DNA of 64,000 nt. Source: Bacillota bacterium. GTDB taxonomy: Bacteria; Bacillota; Limnochordia; Darwinibacteriales; JAAYFS01. Under the pieces are notes generated by a model. It saw nothing but the letters and a program-made list of their open reading frames with translations, made no database searches and was not told the origin of the DNA. Of the stretch, positions 17,632-25,879 are shown piece after piece. The stretch lies in contig JAAYFS010000062.1 in NCBI GenBank assembly GCA_012728115.1, positions 1-64,000 on the forward strand, given 5' to 3'. The position numbers and the translations under genes are program-made. How positions within the stretch are numbered: position 1 is the first letter of the stretch; each line of letters opens with the position of its first letter.

Positions 17632-19110
17632 TTAAAGAATGATGCAAATCAGCCCGCCGCTACCCTCATTAATTATTTTAGTTAATGTCTCTTGCAATTT
17701 TTCTTGAGCGTTATCTGGCATTCTTGTAAGTTTACTTGTAATACCATCTCTCACCATATCTTGAAGGGATTTTCCGAGAAAATCACGATTCCAAAGTGAA
17801 TCTGGATCTTGTTCAAACTCTTCGGTTAAAGATTCAACTAACTCGGTTCCTTGCTTTTCGGTACCTACTAAAGGTGTCACTTCGGTCATGATGTTTGCTC
17901 GTACTAGGTGGATTGAAGGAGCACTAGCGGTTAGTTTGATTCCGAAATTGCGACCCTGTTTTATTAGCTCGGGATGTTCAAAGGTAATATCTTCCAAGTC
18001 TGGCATTACAATGCCATATCCTGTTTCTCTTACTTGCTGCAATGCTGAAGCGATTTTGTCATATTCCTTTTTTGCTAATGCTAAATCATGCATTAGTCCC
18101 ATCAGATGATGTTCGCCTTCGACAACGATTCCCGTTAGCTCAGACAAAATCAGATAGAAAAGGGCCTTTGATGCACCCAATTCGATTACAGCGACTCCTG
18201 TTCCCATTTCAATATTCGCCAATGTTACAGACTCAATCGGTTCATAACTAGTCAAATTCTGAACGGTGGTTTCAATATCTCTTAACCGTTCTACCTTAGT
18301 GACACTCTCGAAAACTGCCTCTTCATAAGCTACTCTCAGCCAATGATCTGGACGCAATTCTTCAACCCATTTTGGTAAGCGAATGTGTATCTCTCTAACT
18401 GGGAACTCAAAGAGGATCTCTTGGAGTAGGTCGGTAATATTCTCCTGGGTCATCCTCAAACTATCGAGAGGAACAACTGTAACACCTTACCTTTCTTCTA
18501 GCTCATTAGCTAAAGCTTGGGTTTCCCTACTTTCCGGGTGCATGGAGTTAAGTACTACTAGAAACGGTTTTTCCAATTCTTTCAGTTCTGTAATAACACG
18601 TTCTTCAGCTTCAAGATAATCATCTCGAGGAATATCAGAGATCGATCCGTCGGTTATGATCACTAATCCAATGGTAGAATGCTCTGCGATCACTTTACGA
18701 GTACCCAACTCAGCTGCTTCCTGGAAGGGAATTTGATGCTCGTACCATGGAGTCATCACCATTCTGGGCCCGTCTTCGTCCATGTATCCCTTAGCACCAG
18801 GGACTGTATAGCCAACACAATCTACTAGGCGCACCTTTGCTTTAGCATTTTCCTCAAAAACTATTTCAATTGGCTCATCAGGCACGAATTTGGGTTCGGT
18901 GGTCATTATTGTCTTGCCAGCCCCACTCTGGGGCAACTCATCTTTAGTTCTCTCCTTGACGTATGGGTCTTTAATATTTGGCATCACCAATAAATCCATA
19001 AAACGCTTAATGAATGTGGATTTACCAGTTCGCACGGGTCCAACAACACCGACGTATACGCTACCTCCAGTGCGTTCAGCTATATCATTAAGAATATTAA
19101 AATTTTCCAT
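17632..19110 (-). pseudogene. spoIVA: spoIVA, stage IV sporulation ATPase, interrupted by an in-frame TAA
   Basis: SpoIVA is the ATPase that polymerises on the forespore outer membrane as the basement layer of the coat. The ORF track splits it in two (18487-19113 and 17632-18459), but both lie in one frame, separated only by a TAA at 18487-18489 and nine sense codons (GVTVVPLDS). Ignoring the stop, the chain is about 492 residues, the family's usual length. It begins with the Walker A GPVRTGKSTF and ends with the conserved GGLICIIL. In Bacillus the matching position is Tyr (EKYDIPV), so TAA is one base from TAC or TAT. No frameshift or deletion is visible. It may be a sequencing error, a true nonsense mutation or readthrough. 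The AAGGAGG site precedes a TTG-ATG pair; I take the ATG. Confidence 0.9.
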
Positions 19111-19249
19111 CAAGGCTTCCCTCCTTTGAATTGGGTTTCCCGTCCGGCTGATTCGTGCCTATAATGATGCAGCCTGGAAATCATGAAGGCTTTACATGCT
19201 AATGGACATTATAACTATATTAGCTCTCGATGGAAAATATAACAAAAAA

Positions 19250-19284
19250 AAGAAAGAAAAAGACGATAAAAGAATCGCCTTTTT
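19250..19284 (-). terminator. Terminator of the gpsA operon
   Basis: AAAAAGACGAT and ATCGCCTTTTT form an 11-bp stem with one G-T pair. Leftward it is followed by a long TTTTTCTTTCTTTTTTTT tract. It begins 7 bases past the gpsA stop. Confidence 0.8.
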
Positions 19285-19290
19285 CTCCAA

Positions 19291-20289
19291 TCAACCTTTT
19301 ATTTCTTTTTTCGCATCCCTTTCCATTAGCTCCTCTACAACTATCAGAGGTTCAGCACCAGCAAGGATACGATTCACACCTAGAACAATCGGTAATTCTA
19401 CACTAACTCTTTTGGCTAATTCCACCACACTCGCTGTGGTCGGTATACCCTCAACTACTTGCCCAGTTTCAAAAATCTCATCTAGTTTCTTTTTCTGCCC
19501 GATTAATTCTCCTGCAAGTCGATTACGACTATGATGCGAGGTGCATGTTGCAATCAAGTCTCCCATCCCAGCGATTCCGAAGAATGTCATCGGATTAGCT
19601 CCATACGCAACCCCAAACCGCGATATTTCTGCCAATCCTCTCGTAATAACGGCACTCTTGGTGTTATCGCCAAATCCTAACCCATCAGAAATTCCAGCAG
19701 CGATCGCTATTACGTTTTTCACCGCTCCCGCAAGCTCAACTCCGATTAAATCAGTATTCGTATATACACGGAAACTAGGGGTCATTAATTCTCGTTGAAC
19801 AATTAAAGAAGGAGCATGCTCGCCAGCAACAACGGTAATCGATGGCAGTTCCCTTGAAACTTCTTCTGCATGATTGGGACCAGACATCGTCATTACGTTT
19901 GTCTTGGGTAATTCTTCAGCTAATATTTCTGACATCCTTTTCATCGTTCCAACTTCTAAACCCTTGGCGGCATTGACTATCAAATGATCTGGCTCAATGA
20001 ATGGAGCGATCTGTCGTGCTATAGCACGAACACCCTTTACTGGGATAGTCAGGACAATCAATTGAGATTGCAAAGCATACTCTAAATCGTTAGTTATCTC
20101 TACATTCTGTGGCAAAATAACTCCTGGTAAATACCTTTTATTCTCTCGAAGTTCATTCAATTCTCTAGCATAAGCTTCTTTTCGTGCCCATAATAGCACT
20201 CTCTTCCCATTATTAGCCAGGTTACATGCTAGCGCAGTTCCCCAACCTCCTGCGCCTAGAATTGTACAGTTTACACGGGTCTTACTCAA
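19291..20289 (-). CDS. gpsA: Glycerol-3-phosphate dehydrogenase [NAD(P)+]
   Basis: GpsA reduces dihydroxyacetone phosphate to sn-glycerol 3-phosphate for phospholipid synthesis. The N-terminal Rossmann motif GAGGWGTALA, the block NAAKGLEVGTMKRMSEI, the catalytic-lysine region VELAGAVKNVIAIAAGI and GMGDLIATCTSHHSRN are all present. The length of 332 is normal. Its ATG overlaps the plsY stop by 4 bases (ATGA), so the product of one enzyme feeds the next in the same operon: der-plsY-gpsA, with spoIVA beyond the terminator. Confidence 0.97.
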   Translation of the reverse strand: MSKTRVNCTILGAGGWGTALACNLANNGKRVLLWARKEAYARELNELRENKRYLPGVILPQNVEITNDLEYALQSQLIVLTIPVKGVRAIARQIAPFIEPDHLIVNAAKGLEVGTMKRMSEILAEELPKTNVMTMSGPNHAEEVSRELPSITVVAGEHAPSLIVQRELMTPSFRVYTNTDLIGVELAGAVKNVIAIAAGISDGLGFGDNTKSAVITRGLAEISRFGVAYGANPMTFFGIAGMGDLIATCTSHHSRNRLAGELIGQKKKLDEIFETGQVVEGIPTTASVVELAKRVSVELPIVLGVNRILAGAEPLIVVEELMERDAKKEIKG

Positions 20290-20885
20290 TTTCTTTGCCC
20301 CTTTTCCCCAAATTTATATTCAGTTCCAGCCATAAGCCGTTGAATATTTGGTCGATGACGGAAGATCGTAAAAATTGAAATGAGTAATCCCAACCAAAAA
20401 TACGTTATCGGATAATCCAAGAAATAAAAGATAATGGGGAGTGCACTGACAGCTATAATTGAAGACAGTGATATATAGCGACTTATCGCTAGAGAAAGTA
20501 ACCATATGCCTACCAGAACTAGAGCTATAAACGGTGATATAGCTAGTAAAACTCCTGCAGTTGTTGCCACTCCCCGGCCTCCTTTAAAGCCAAGAAAGAT
20601 TGACCAATTATGTCCAGCGATCGCTACAATTCCTAAGACCAACCACCAGGTAGGATCAGTAAACAGCTGGCGACCGAGGGTAACAGCAAAAAAACCCTTA
20701 CCAGCATCGAATAACAACACGATCAATGCTGGAATTGGACCAAGAGTACGTAATACATTCGACATTCCTATATTTCCGCTACCAAATTCGCGTACATCAA
20801 CATTTGCCCAAATTTTGCCTGTTATTAATCCGAAAGGAATCGATCCCAGTAAGTATGCTGCAATTATGGCAATAACTAACTCCAT
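20286..20885 (-). CDS. plsY: Acyl-phosphate:glycerol-3-phosphate acyltransferase PlsY
   Basis: PlsY transfers an acyl chain from acyl-phosphate to glycerol 3-phosphate in the membrane, the first acylation of phospholipid synthesis. The protein has five membrane helices and the family motifs GSIPFGLITG (residues about 14-23), GSGNIGMSN (about 36-44), GHNWSIFLGFKGGRGVATT (about 91-109) and the terminal RHRPNIQRLM. The start ATG directly abuts the der stop (TAGATG), and the 3' end overlaps gpsA, which makes its substrate. Confidence 0.97.
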   Translation of the reverse strand: MELVIAIIAAYLLGSIPFGLITGKIWANVDVREFGSGNIGMSNVLRTLGPIPALIVLLFDAGKGFFAVTLGRQLFTDPTWWLVLGIVAIAGHNWSIFLGFKGGRGVATTAGVLLAISPFIALVLVGIWLLSLAISRYISLSSIIAVSALPIIFYFLDYPITYFWLGLLISIFTIFRHRPNIQRLMAGTEYKFGEKGQRN

Positions 20886-22196
20886 CTAAGTCCTCTCCCT
20901 TACAATCAACATTATTGGAGTTCCAATAAACCCAAACTCTTCCCGCAGCCTGTTTTCTAAGTAGCGCTCATAAGAAAAATGCATTAAGTCACTACGATTA
21001 ACGTGGATAATAAACACTGGAGGGCTAACTTGGGCTTGGGTGACGTAGAAAATTTTCAAGCGAACGCCTTTATCTGAGGGCGTTTGGTGCATAGCAACTG
21101 CATCTTGAATTATCTGATTCAATTTTCCAGTAGGAATACGTAGGCTACGTTGCTCGGCAACTACTTTTACTAGGTCTAAAAGCCTATTAATTCTTTGACC
21201 TGTAAGGGCAGAAATAAACATCACTGGTGCATAGTTAATAAAAGCCACTTCGGTACGTATTGTTTCTTCAAATTCTCGCATTGTATTAGAGTCTTTTTCG
21301 ACCAAATCCCATTTATTAACAGCAATTATAACTCCTCTACCCTTTTCATGGGCATACCCAGCAATCTTCTTATCCTGTTCAGTAACCCCTTCAGTAGCAT
21401 CAAGCATCAGGATTGTCACATCTGATCTTTCGATCGCTCGCAAGGTACGCAAAACACTGAAATACTCTAACTCTTCTTCAACAAGTTTCTTTCTTCTAAG
21501 GCCCGCAGTATCGATTAAAAGATACTTTTGACCATCATGCTCGTAATATGTATCGATCGCATCCCTGGTAGTTCCAGCGATATTGGTGACGATAACTCTT
21601 TCTTCATTCAAAACCTTGTTAATAAACGACGACTTCCCGACGTTCGGTCTGCCTACTATAGCTACCTTCAAAAGATCATCTTCATCGACATTCGCAGTTT
21701 CAGGGAATAACTCAACCACACGATCCAATAGATCGCCTATGTTCTTTCCATGTTCCGCCGAAACCATAATGGGTTCACCAAGCCCTAAACGATAAAAATC
21801 TGCTTGATATTCCCAAGCATTACTCTGATCATCCACTTTATTGATGCATAAAATTACAGGTTTTTCAGTCTTTCTCAGTAAGTCTGCAACCTCCTCATCA
21901 GCTGCAGTGATTCCCTCCCGACCATCGACAACAAAAATAATGATATCGGCTTCTTCAATCGCTATTTTCGCCTGTAAAAATACCTGCTCTTGAATGATAT
22001 CTTTCCCTATATCGATTCCACCTGTATCAATAATTGTAAAGTGATTTCCTAACCATTCTACATCGTTATAAATTCTATCCCTTGTAACCCCTGGAGTTCC
22101 CTCAACAATAGCAATCCTGTCTTTGGAAATCCTATTGAACAATGTGCTCTTTCCCACATTTGGTCTACCGACAATAGCTACAACTGGCTTTGCCAT
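20886..22196 (-). CDS. der: Ribosome-assembly GTPase Der (EngA)
   Basis: Der has two tandem GTPase domains: the first with GRPNVGKSTLFN, DTGGI and NKVD (residues about 10-160), the second with GRPNVGKSSFIN, DTAGL and NKWD (about 178-345). A C-terminal KH-like domain follows (QAQVSPPVFIIHVNRSDLMHFSYERYLEN). It acts in late 50S subunit maturation. The 436-residue length is standard. The ATG has AAGGAGAG upstream. It heads the der-plsY-gpsA operon, a common Firmicutes arrangement. Confidence 0.97.
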   Translation of the reverse strand: MAKPVVAIVGRPNVGKSTLFNRISKDRIAIVEGTPGVTRDRIYNDVEWLGNHFTIIDTGGIDIGKDIIQEQVFLQAKIAIEEADIIIFVVDGREGITAADEEVADLLRKTEKPVILCINKVDDQSNAWEYQADFYRLGLGEPIMVSAEHGKNIGDLLDRVVELFPETANVDEDDLLKVAIVGRPNVGKSSFINKVLNEERVIVTNIAGTTRDAIDTYYEHDGQKYLLIDTAGLRRKKLVEEELEYFSVLRTLRAIERSDVTILMLDATEGVTEQDKKIAGYAHEKGRGVIIAVNKWDLVEKDSNTMREFEETIRTEVAFINYAPVMFISALTGQRINRLLDLVKVVAEQRSLRIPTGKLNQIIQDAVAMHQTPSDKGVRLKIFYVTQAQVSPPVFIIHVNRSDLMHFSYERYLENRLREEFGFIGTPIMLIVRERT

Positions 22197-22264
22197 CTAC
22201 ATCTCTCCTTAAACAAACCATAAACAAAAAAATACCGTAGGATTGGCTGAGATATTAGTATTCG

Positions 22265-22747
22265 CTAAGGTGAAGCGGTTTCCCTTTTATCTTTGGCAAA
22301 CTTCTCCTTCGTTCTTGTCACGATCTCGACCAACTGTGGAAACGCTTTTTGGGTGCCCCTTATTACTATTGGCCTACCGATTGAAACCCATTTTAACTGG
22401 CGTGATAAAAATCCTCCAAGTCGCATAATATTATTCACCGCTGGCAAAGTATCAACAAAAAGAAAATCCTCCACTTTGCCGCCAGCTAATGTTACTCCGC
22501 TTCTAATTGCCTGTTCGATTCCTTTTTTTTCGCTTCCCCGTCCACAAACATAGACTTTATTATTAAATTCATCTTCACCCACATAGAGCGTTCTTCCTCG
22601 ATATTGAGAATCAACTTGATCATAGTACAGCGTTGATTCGATCTGTTCGACAGTCGGTGTGCGATCCGCTGGCAGTTTTCCGACATGAATTGCGGCTGCT
22701 ATCGGTGATGAATGTGCTCCTCCATAGCACCAATAGATAATGATCAA
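22265..22747 (-). CDS. DUF3189 family protein
   Basis: A soluble 160-residue protein beginning with a beta strand and glycine turn (IIIYWCYGGAHSSPIAAAIHVGKLP). It has a second block YYDQVDSQYRGRTLYVG and a C-terminal segment WVSIGRPIVIRGTQKAFPQL. These match DUF3189, found in spore-forming clostridia next to YIEGIA genes; the function is unknown. The opening YWCYGGAHSS looks like a nucleotide- or phosphate-binding turn, which is inference only. The start is TTG, set by a GGGAGGAA site. It follows the YIEGIA cap-subunit gene by 28 bases. Confidence 0.75.
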   Translation of the reverse strand: MIIIYWCYGGAHSSPIAAAIHVGKLPADRTPTVEQIESTLYYDQVDSQYRGRTLYVGEDEFNNKVYVCGRGSEKKGIEQAIRSGVTLAGGKVEDFLFVDTLPAVNNIMRLGGFLSRQLKWVSIGRPIVIRGTQKAFPQLVEIVTRTKEKFAKDKRETASP

Positions 22748-22775
22748 GAAGATTCCTCCCTTGTATCAAAAATCT

Positions 22776-22967
22776 TCAATGTTTGACGATGATATATGTT
22801 CCATCACCCATACTGTGAATAGCGGCCATTAAAATTCGCGCTAAGTAAAGCGCTTTCCGTTCGAGTTCTTCGAAACTATTGGCGTAAAAGATCGGGATTC
22901 CACCACCAACTTTTTCCTTATCGGTAGTGATTATCGCAAGAATTGTATGAGCTTGTGTGGTCTTCAT
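22776..22967 (-). CDS. Small partner of YIEGIA (capping complex subunit type)
   Basis: The 63-residue protein (THTILAIITTDKEKVGGGIPIFYAN, then ELERKALYLARILMAAIHSMGDGTYIIVKH) matches in size, sequence pattern and position the small protein annotated in databases as the capping complex subunit for YIEGIA. It alternates a strand, a glycine turn and one long helix, so it probably folds as a small alpha/beta unit. Its role is not established. It lies 52 bases after the YIEGIA gene in the same direction. Confidence 0.7.
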   Translation of the reverse strand: MKTTQAHTILAIITTDKEKVGGGIPIFYANSFEELERKALYLARILMAAIHSMGDGTYIIVKH

Positions 22968-23019
22968 TGATTCGTTATCGCTCCCTGTTCTAACATCTAC
23001 TCTGCATGTACTTGTTCAT

Positions 23020-23922
23020 CTACTTTAGCATCTGTCCTGCTTTTGATTGCAAGGGCTTGCGAATAGCCCCTTCTAATACTGGAACCCTCGCAATAGCTTC
23101 TACAAATGCCTTTTTATCATTATGAGCAGGTATAATCGATAATACTAGTTTTCCAGAGTCAGGATCACGTCTTACCAACGGAGTATATTCTTGCTCTCCA
23201 ACATCCATGTAAACACCGATCATTGAAGAAACATCGTGAGCGATCGCCTGCATTTGTCCAATGTTTGCGAGAGTTGCTTTCGCATTTGCATCTTTTGGAA
23301 TAATAGCCGCGCCTAGTCCACATTCTACATAGCGTTTGCGAGCCGCCTCTAAACCGACATTCATCATACTAACGCCATCTACTACTAGGATCGGTCCATC
23401 AAATTCAATCTTCTTGACTTCAATATGTGCAATATCTCTTATACATTGACCACGCATCGCCCGGCTAAGTAATAGTATTACAACAAGAGCAACCACAGCT
23501 GAACCAAGTATTCGCCATCCCAAAGAGAATTTCAGGAGTTCCGAGACAATTGCCACCGCCATCGCTGTCCATATTGCCAGATAATTGCGAGCTTCAAAGA
23601 CCCTGGCAATCCCTTCGATATAGGAGTTTCCTCGCTGGACCAGTTCATTGGACTCCATATTTGACAAAGTTTCTCGCTCAATACTCCTAACTTCTCTAAA
23701 TTGTGATGCTGCTAAAAGCAAGAAAGAGACCGCACTAAATTCTTTTTCTATAAATGAAGGAACCAGTACGGAACCGAGCGCAGCACCAATAAAACCAATA
23801 AATAGGTGAATTGCCCAGCCCTGTGGATAGCTCGGATATTGCCGATAATCTCTCCTTAACATGTATACTCTAGCACATAAACCTGCTGTTGTTCCTAATA
23901 TTATGGTTGTAATGTACTCCAT
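23020..23922 (-). CDS. YIEGIA family membrane protein
   Basis: The name-giving motif SYIEGIARVFEARNYL is present at about residues 102-117. Hydrophobic segments lie near residues 3-20, 38-75, 115-130 and 137-155. They are followed by a 140-residue soluble part (ILVVDGVSMMNVGLEAARKRYVECGLGAAIIPKDANAKATL). The family is restricted to spore-forming Firmicutes and is thought to be tied to sporulation, without a known activity. It is encoded 7 bases after spoIIP, and its small partner follows. Confidence 0.85.
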   Translation of the reverse strand: MEYITTIILGTTAGLCARVYMLRRDYRQYPSYPQGWAIHLFIGFIGAALGSVLVPSFIEKEFSAVSFLLLAASQFREVRSIERETLSNMESNELVQRGNSYIEGIARVFEARNYLAIWTAMAVAIVSELLKFSLGWRILGSAVVALVVILLLSRAMRGQCIRDIAHIEVKKIEFDGPILVVDGVSMMNVGLEAARKRYVECGLGAAIIPKDANAKATLANIGQMQAIAHDVSSMIGVYMDVGEQEYTPLVRRDPDSGKLVLSIIPAHNDKKAFVEAIARVPVLEGAIRKPLQSKAGQMLK

Positions 23923-23929
23923 GTCCTAC

Positions 23930-25075
23930 CTATTCTCCATCTCCATCGTTTTCATCATTCGGTCGATTTCCAAGGCCCATTTCTTTCGAAAAGAAGTTCT
24001 TAATCGAGCCTAATCCTTCTTTGTTTAAAATTACATAACCAACAGCGACTGCAGCAGTTATACCAAGAACCCAAAGAATGGATCTCCTAGCTGCACTCCC
24101 TATGGTTGCGTCCTCGGTTTGGGCTGCCCCCGGGCTTGATAATCCAGCTGCCGCTGGAATAATTTGAGCGAAAAACTGAGCCGATTGCTTTGCCAAATCC
24201 AACGGAATGGTATGAGTACCGAATTCAAGTAGGATTACTCTCGGTCCTATATCTTGATTATAGTTGCCACGAGCATCAAAAATACCTTCGATAATCCCAG
24301 GAAATTTCTCATCCGCTATTGCTTTGATCCTCTTGGCATACTCCATTGTCGCTTCTCTATTTTGATTCTGACGCCCAACCACTATACGGACTTTACTAGC
24401 AGGTTTGCCATCGATTTCCACTTGATACACTTCTGGAGGAGTTGCATCCCTGTGAATATCGATGAGAGTCGCGGGTTGCTGTTTAATTAATTCCATCACT
24501 GTTCGTCGCGACCGAGCGTATGCTTGTCCATCATGAGGTAGATGACTATTATCTGACCAATGCACCTCATAACCTTGTTCCCGCAAAGATTCTGCCATTA
24601 CCCTGCCAACCTCTAAGATATCTCCACCTTGCGCTTCAGAATCTACTCCACTAGTTGGTACGTAGGATTCAGCATTATGGGTATGATAGATGCCGATACT
24701 TTTCCACTCTTCCGCTTCGACATCAGAACTACCGAACAAAAATCCGGTTAGTTTTTCCCACCAACTCTTGGGAGCGGCTGTTTGGAAGATATCAGAAATA
24801 GTGGGTAATTCAACTGTTTCCTTGTATTCAACAATTATGTTATCGTCTTCATAACCAACCACCTCATATCGTCTATTATCAGAGGCGATATAACTGTCGC
24901 CGATATCTAGTATTCTTGCGGTTCTTGTCAGTATTTGTCCTTCCTCGGTGACCAGGGTAAAGTACGATCCGTCATTTCGTTCAGTAAGATCCAAATCCAG
25001 CCATGAATTAGCGCTTAGTGTATTAGAAAATAGTAGCAAAGATAGGATTAAAGTTATGAAAAATGATTTCTTCAT
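23930..25075 (-). CDS. spoIIP: Stage II sporulation protein P (SpoIIP) family
   Basis: SpoIIP is a peptidoglycan amidase and endopeptidase that, with SpoIID, thins the septum wall and drives engulfment. A signal/anchor segment lies at residues 4-23. The catalytic domain (about 125-310) shows GIYHTHNAESYVPTSG, DIHRDATPPEVY and LLEFGTHTIPLDLAKQSA, carrying the zinc-binding His and Glu residues. A membrane helix near 335-355 follows, unusual in being C-terminal. The TTG-ATG pair gives an ATG start overlapping the DUF1614 stop (TGATG). A second member lies at the right edge of this window. Confidence 0.88.
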   Translation of the reverse strand: MKKSFFITLILSLLLFSNTLSANSWLDLDLTERNDGSYFTLVTEEGQILTRTARILDIGDSYIASDNRRYEVVGYEDDNIIVEYKETVELPTISDIFQTAAPKSWWEKLTGFLFGSSDVEAEEWKSIGIYHTHNAESYVPTSGVDSEAQGGDILEVGRVMAESLREQGYEVHWSDNSHLPHDGQAYARSRRTVMELIKQQPATLIDIHRDATPPEVYQVEIDGKPASKVRIVVGRQNQNREATMEYAKRIKAIADEKFPGIIEGIFDARGNYNQDIGPRVILLEFGTHTIPLDLAKQSAQFFAQIIPAAAGLSSPGAAQTEDATIGSAARRSILWVLGITAAVAVGYVILNKEGLGSIKNFFSKEMGLGNRPNDENDGDGE

Positions 25076-25746
25076 CAATCATCACCCTCTTCATTGAATT
25101 GAACAAGATCCATTTCTGTGCGGTCCTCGTTCTCAGGTCCTCCTTGAATACGTTCACGGGTTTCACCTACTAGTTCGGCCAATGCTACTGCGATTAATCC
25201 TGATAAAACGATCGTATCAAAGATACCTGCACCACCTATCGCTACTGTTGCTGGCATTTTCATTGAAACCGCACGGATTAGGTTCACAACATCGTTAATG
25301 ATAATTCCAACTGTGCCTGCGATAAACGCAGCCCGTCTGGATCTTCCTGATAAATAACCGACTACACCACCGATTAATCCAAAGAGCCAGATCGGATCGA
25401 TAATTGCATTTGCTGGTTCAAAATTCATAAAAATACTAACAGCAAATATAGCTGCCGCAGTTACTAAAGAGGCGACCACTGATCTGATCTTCTCCGCCGA
25501 ACTATCTGATTTAGAAAACAAGTAAATAGCTAATGCTAATGGTATTAGAGCACCCCCAACATTGATACTGGTCTCAATTTCACCACGCATTATTGGAATA
25601 TCGATAAAACTGCCTGCTATCATCAAACCAATAAACACTAAAGCTTGAGCGTCTGTTAAACGCATCCGATCTAAAATGCGGTGAGCAACACCAAAGTACA
25701 CTAAAGCCGCTACGATCAATAAGAGAATCATACCTGTAGGCATCAT
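25075..25746 (-). CDS. DUF1614 family membrane protein
   Basis: The 223-residue protein has about six hydrophobic segments, starting MILLLIVAALVYFGVAHRIL, and an acidic cytoplasmic tail (TEMDLVQFNEEGDD). Glycine-rich helices (GLIGGVVGYLSGRSRRAAFIAGTVG) and a conserved INVGGALIPLALAIYL block fit DUF1614, a family of unknown function common in clostridia. It is the first gene of the spore-membrane group DUF1614-spoIIP-YIEGIA-cap-DUF3189. It overlaps spoIIP by one base. Confidence 0.75.
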   Translation of the reverse strand: MMPTGMILLLIVAALVYFGVAHRILDRMRLTDAQALVFIGLMIAGSFIDIPIMRGEIETSINVGGALIPLALAIYLFSKSDSSAEKIRSVVASLVTAAAIFAVSIFMNFEPANAIIDPIWLFGLIGGVVGYLSGRSRRAAFIAGTVGIIINDVVNLIRAVSMKMPATVAIGGAGIFDTIVLSGLIAVALAELVGETRERIQGGPENEDRTEMDLVQFNEEGDD

Positions 25747-25816
25747 TATCTTCCCTTCTGTTTATCATTAGGTATGTAGTTAGGTTATAGTGTACCCTTG
25801 TCGTTTCTCAATATAA

Positions 25817-25846
25817 CAAAAAAACGTTCCCCAAATTTGGGAAACG
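25817..25846 (-). terminator. Terminator of ispH-rpsA
   Basis: CGTTCCCC and GGGAAACG form an 8-bp stem with an AAATTT loop; leftward a run of seven T follows. It separates the ispH-rpsA operon from the DUF1614 group. Confidence 0.85.
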
Positions 25847-25879
25847 CTTTTCTGCTACCAACACCTTAATCAAACACTC

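Noticed and set aside
17405-17647. 80-residue ORF on the minus strand
   Set aside because: It runs across the tRNA-Pro gene and its terminator, has no ribosome site and no protein-like composition.
18487-18489. Selenocysteine or pyrrolysine recoding of the spoIVA stop
   Set aside because: The codon is TAA, whereas those systems use TGA and TAG, and the expected residue is Tyr.
18457-18492. Frameshift in spoIVA, as the two ORFs in the track might suggest
   Set aside because: Codon counting shows that both ORFs are in the same frame; only one stop codon intervenes.
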